Assembly (NCBI GenBank): GCA_937944945.1
Contig: CALEBD010000431.1
Span: 1-6,253 of the forward strand
Direction of reading: 5' to 3'
Source of the DNA: an uncultured Clostridium sp.
GTDB taxonomy: Bacteria > Bacillota > Clostridia > Peptostreptococcales > Peptostreptococcaceae
Length of the DNA stretch: 6,253 nucleotides
Under the pieces are notes generated by a model. The model saw only the letters and a list, made by a program, of their open reading frames with translations. It did not search any database and had not been told where the DNA came from. Shown one piece after another: positions 6,126-6,253 of the stretch. Every line of letters begins with the position of its first letter. The stretch's first letter is position 1. Position numbers and translations under genes: made by a program.

Positions 6126-6157
6126 AGCATATAACATTCCAGTTGTTGGAATGTCAA
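6126..6157 (-). promoter_or_regulatory. Likely MerR-type promoter of the iorA cluster
   Basis: A perfect -35 box TTGACA (6157-6152) is followed by TATGCT (6131-6126) after 20 bases, or by TATATG (6133-6128) after 18. Neither is at the standard 17 bases; the best match is the over-long one. Long spacers of 19-20 bases with a dyad between the boxes are the mark of promoters driven by MerR-family activators, and a dyad lies exactly there. Transcription would start near 6119, leaving a leader of about 85 bases before iorA. Upstream of the -35 box the DNA is rich in A and T runs. Which -10 box is used is uncertain. Confidence 0.66.
6134..6154. promoter_or_regulatory. Operator-like dyad inside the iorA promoter
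   Basis: A perfect inverted repeat of ACATTCCA and TGGAATGT is separated by five bases (6134-6141 and 6147-6154). It is GC-richer than its surroundings, so chance is less likely. Its centre (6144) falls at the eighth base of the promoter spacer, matching the geometry of the classical merT operator, where the dyad centre is at about base 8.5. The MerR-type regulator in the same cluster is the natural candidate to bind it. Confidence 0.68.
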
Positions 6158-6253
6158 TCAAAAATTAGTGTTTTTTGTTTATCTACTCTAAAAAATTACT
6201 TTAATTTATATTTTTAACTTATTTCTTTATCTTTGTTTGGGAAAATTGCGTAT

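Noticed and set aside
6158..6253. Search for a riboswitch, T-box or end of another gene upstream of the iorA promoter
   Set aside because: I saw only AT-rich sequence without an open frame, conserved RNA motif or strong hairpin. The transcribed leader of about 85 bases is also too short and unstructured for a T-box.
1..6253. Mobile elements, CRISPR arrays, tRNA or rRNA genes
   Set aside because: No transposase or integrase sequence, spaced repeats, or RNA gene signatures were found on either strand.

Overview
The window is a low-GC, Clostridium-type stretch with every gene on the minus strand. Codon use is A/T-rich, ribosome sites are GGAGG-like and intergenic DNA is AT-rich. Gene content (ferredoxin-linked 2-oxoacid oxidation coupled to an acyl phosphotransferase and an acyl kinase) points to an anaerobic, amino-acid-fermenting Firmicute. 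Clostridioides or a related Peptostreptococcaceae/Clostridium is a reasonable guess, but the species is inferred, not proven.

Layout in transcription order (right to left). 6253-6034 is a leader holding a likely MerR-type promoter/operator. 6033-4249 is iorA and 4247-3672 is iorB, the two subunits of indolepyruvate:ferredoxin oxidoreductase, one base apart. 3671-3529 is an AT-rich spacer with a strong stem-loop and U-tract (3606-3569) and a 13-base tandem repeat. 3528-2458 is buk, a butyrate kinase-family enzyme. 2431-1609 is a MerR-family regulator with a BmrR/GyrI-like ligand domain, broken into two reading frames by a net +1 shift. 1616-705 is ptb, a phosphate butyryltransferase-family enzyme, overlapping the regulator gene by 8 bases. 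680-652 is an intrinsic terminator closing the cluster. 397-1 is the start of an unrelated CPA2-type cation:proton antiporter with its own sigma-A-like promoter; it runs off the left edge.

How the genes work together (inference from families and context): IorAB oxidises aryl-pyruvates from transaminated tryptophan, phenylalanine or tyrosine to arylacetyl-CoA, CO2 and reduced ferredoxin. The Ptb-type enzyme swaps CoA for phosphate, and the Buk-type kinase transfers the phosphate to ADP. The cluster is thus a complete oxidative Stickland module for aromatic amino acids with ATP gain. The embedded MerR gene and the dyad inside a long-spacer promoter ahead of iorA suggest autoregulated, ligand-induced control, but the regulator is frameshifted in this copy.
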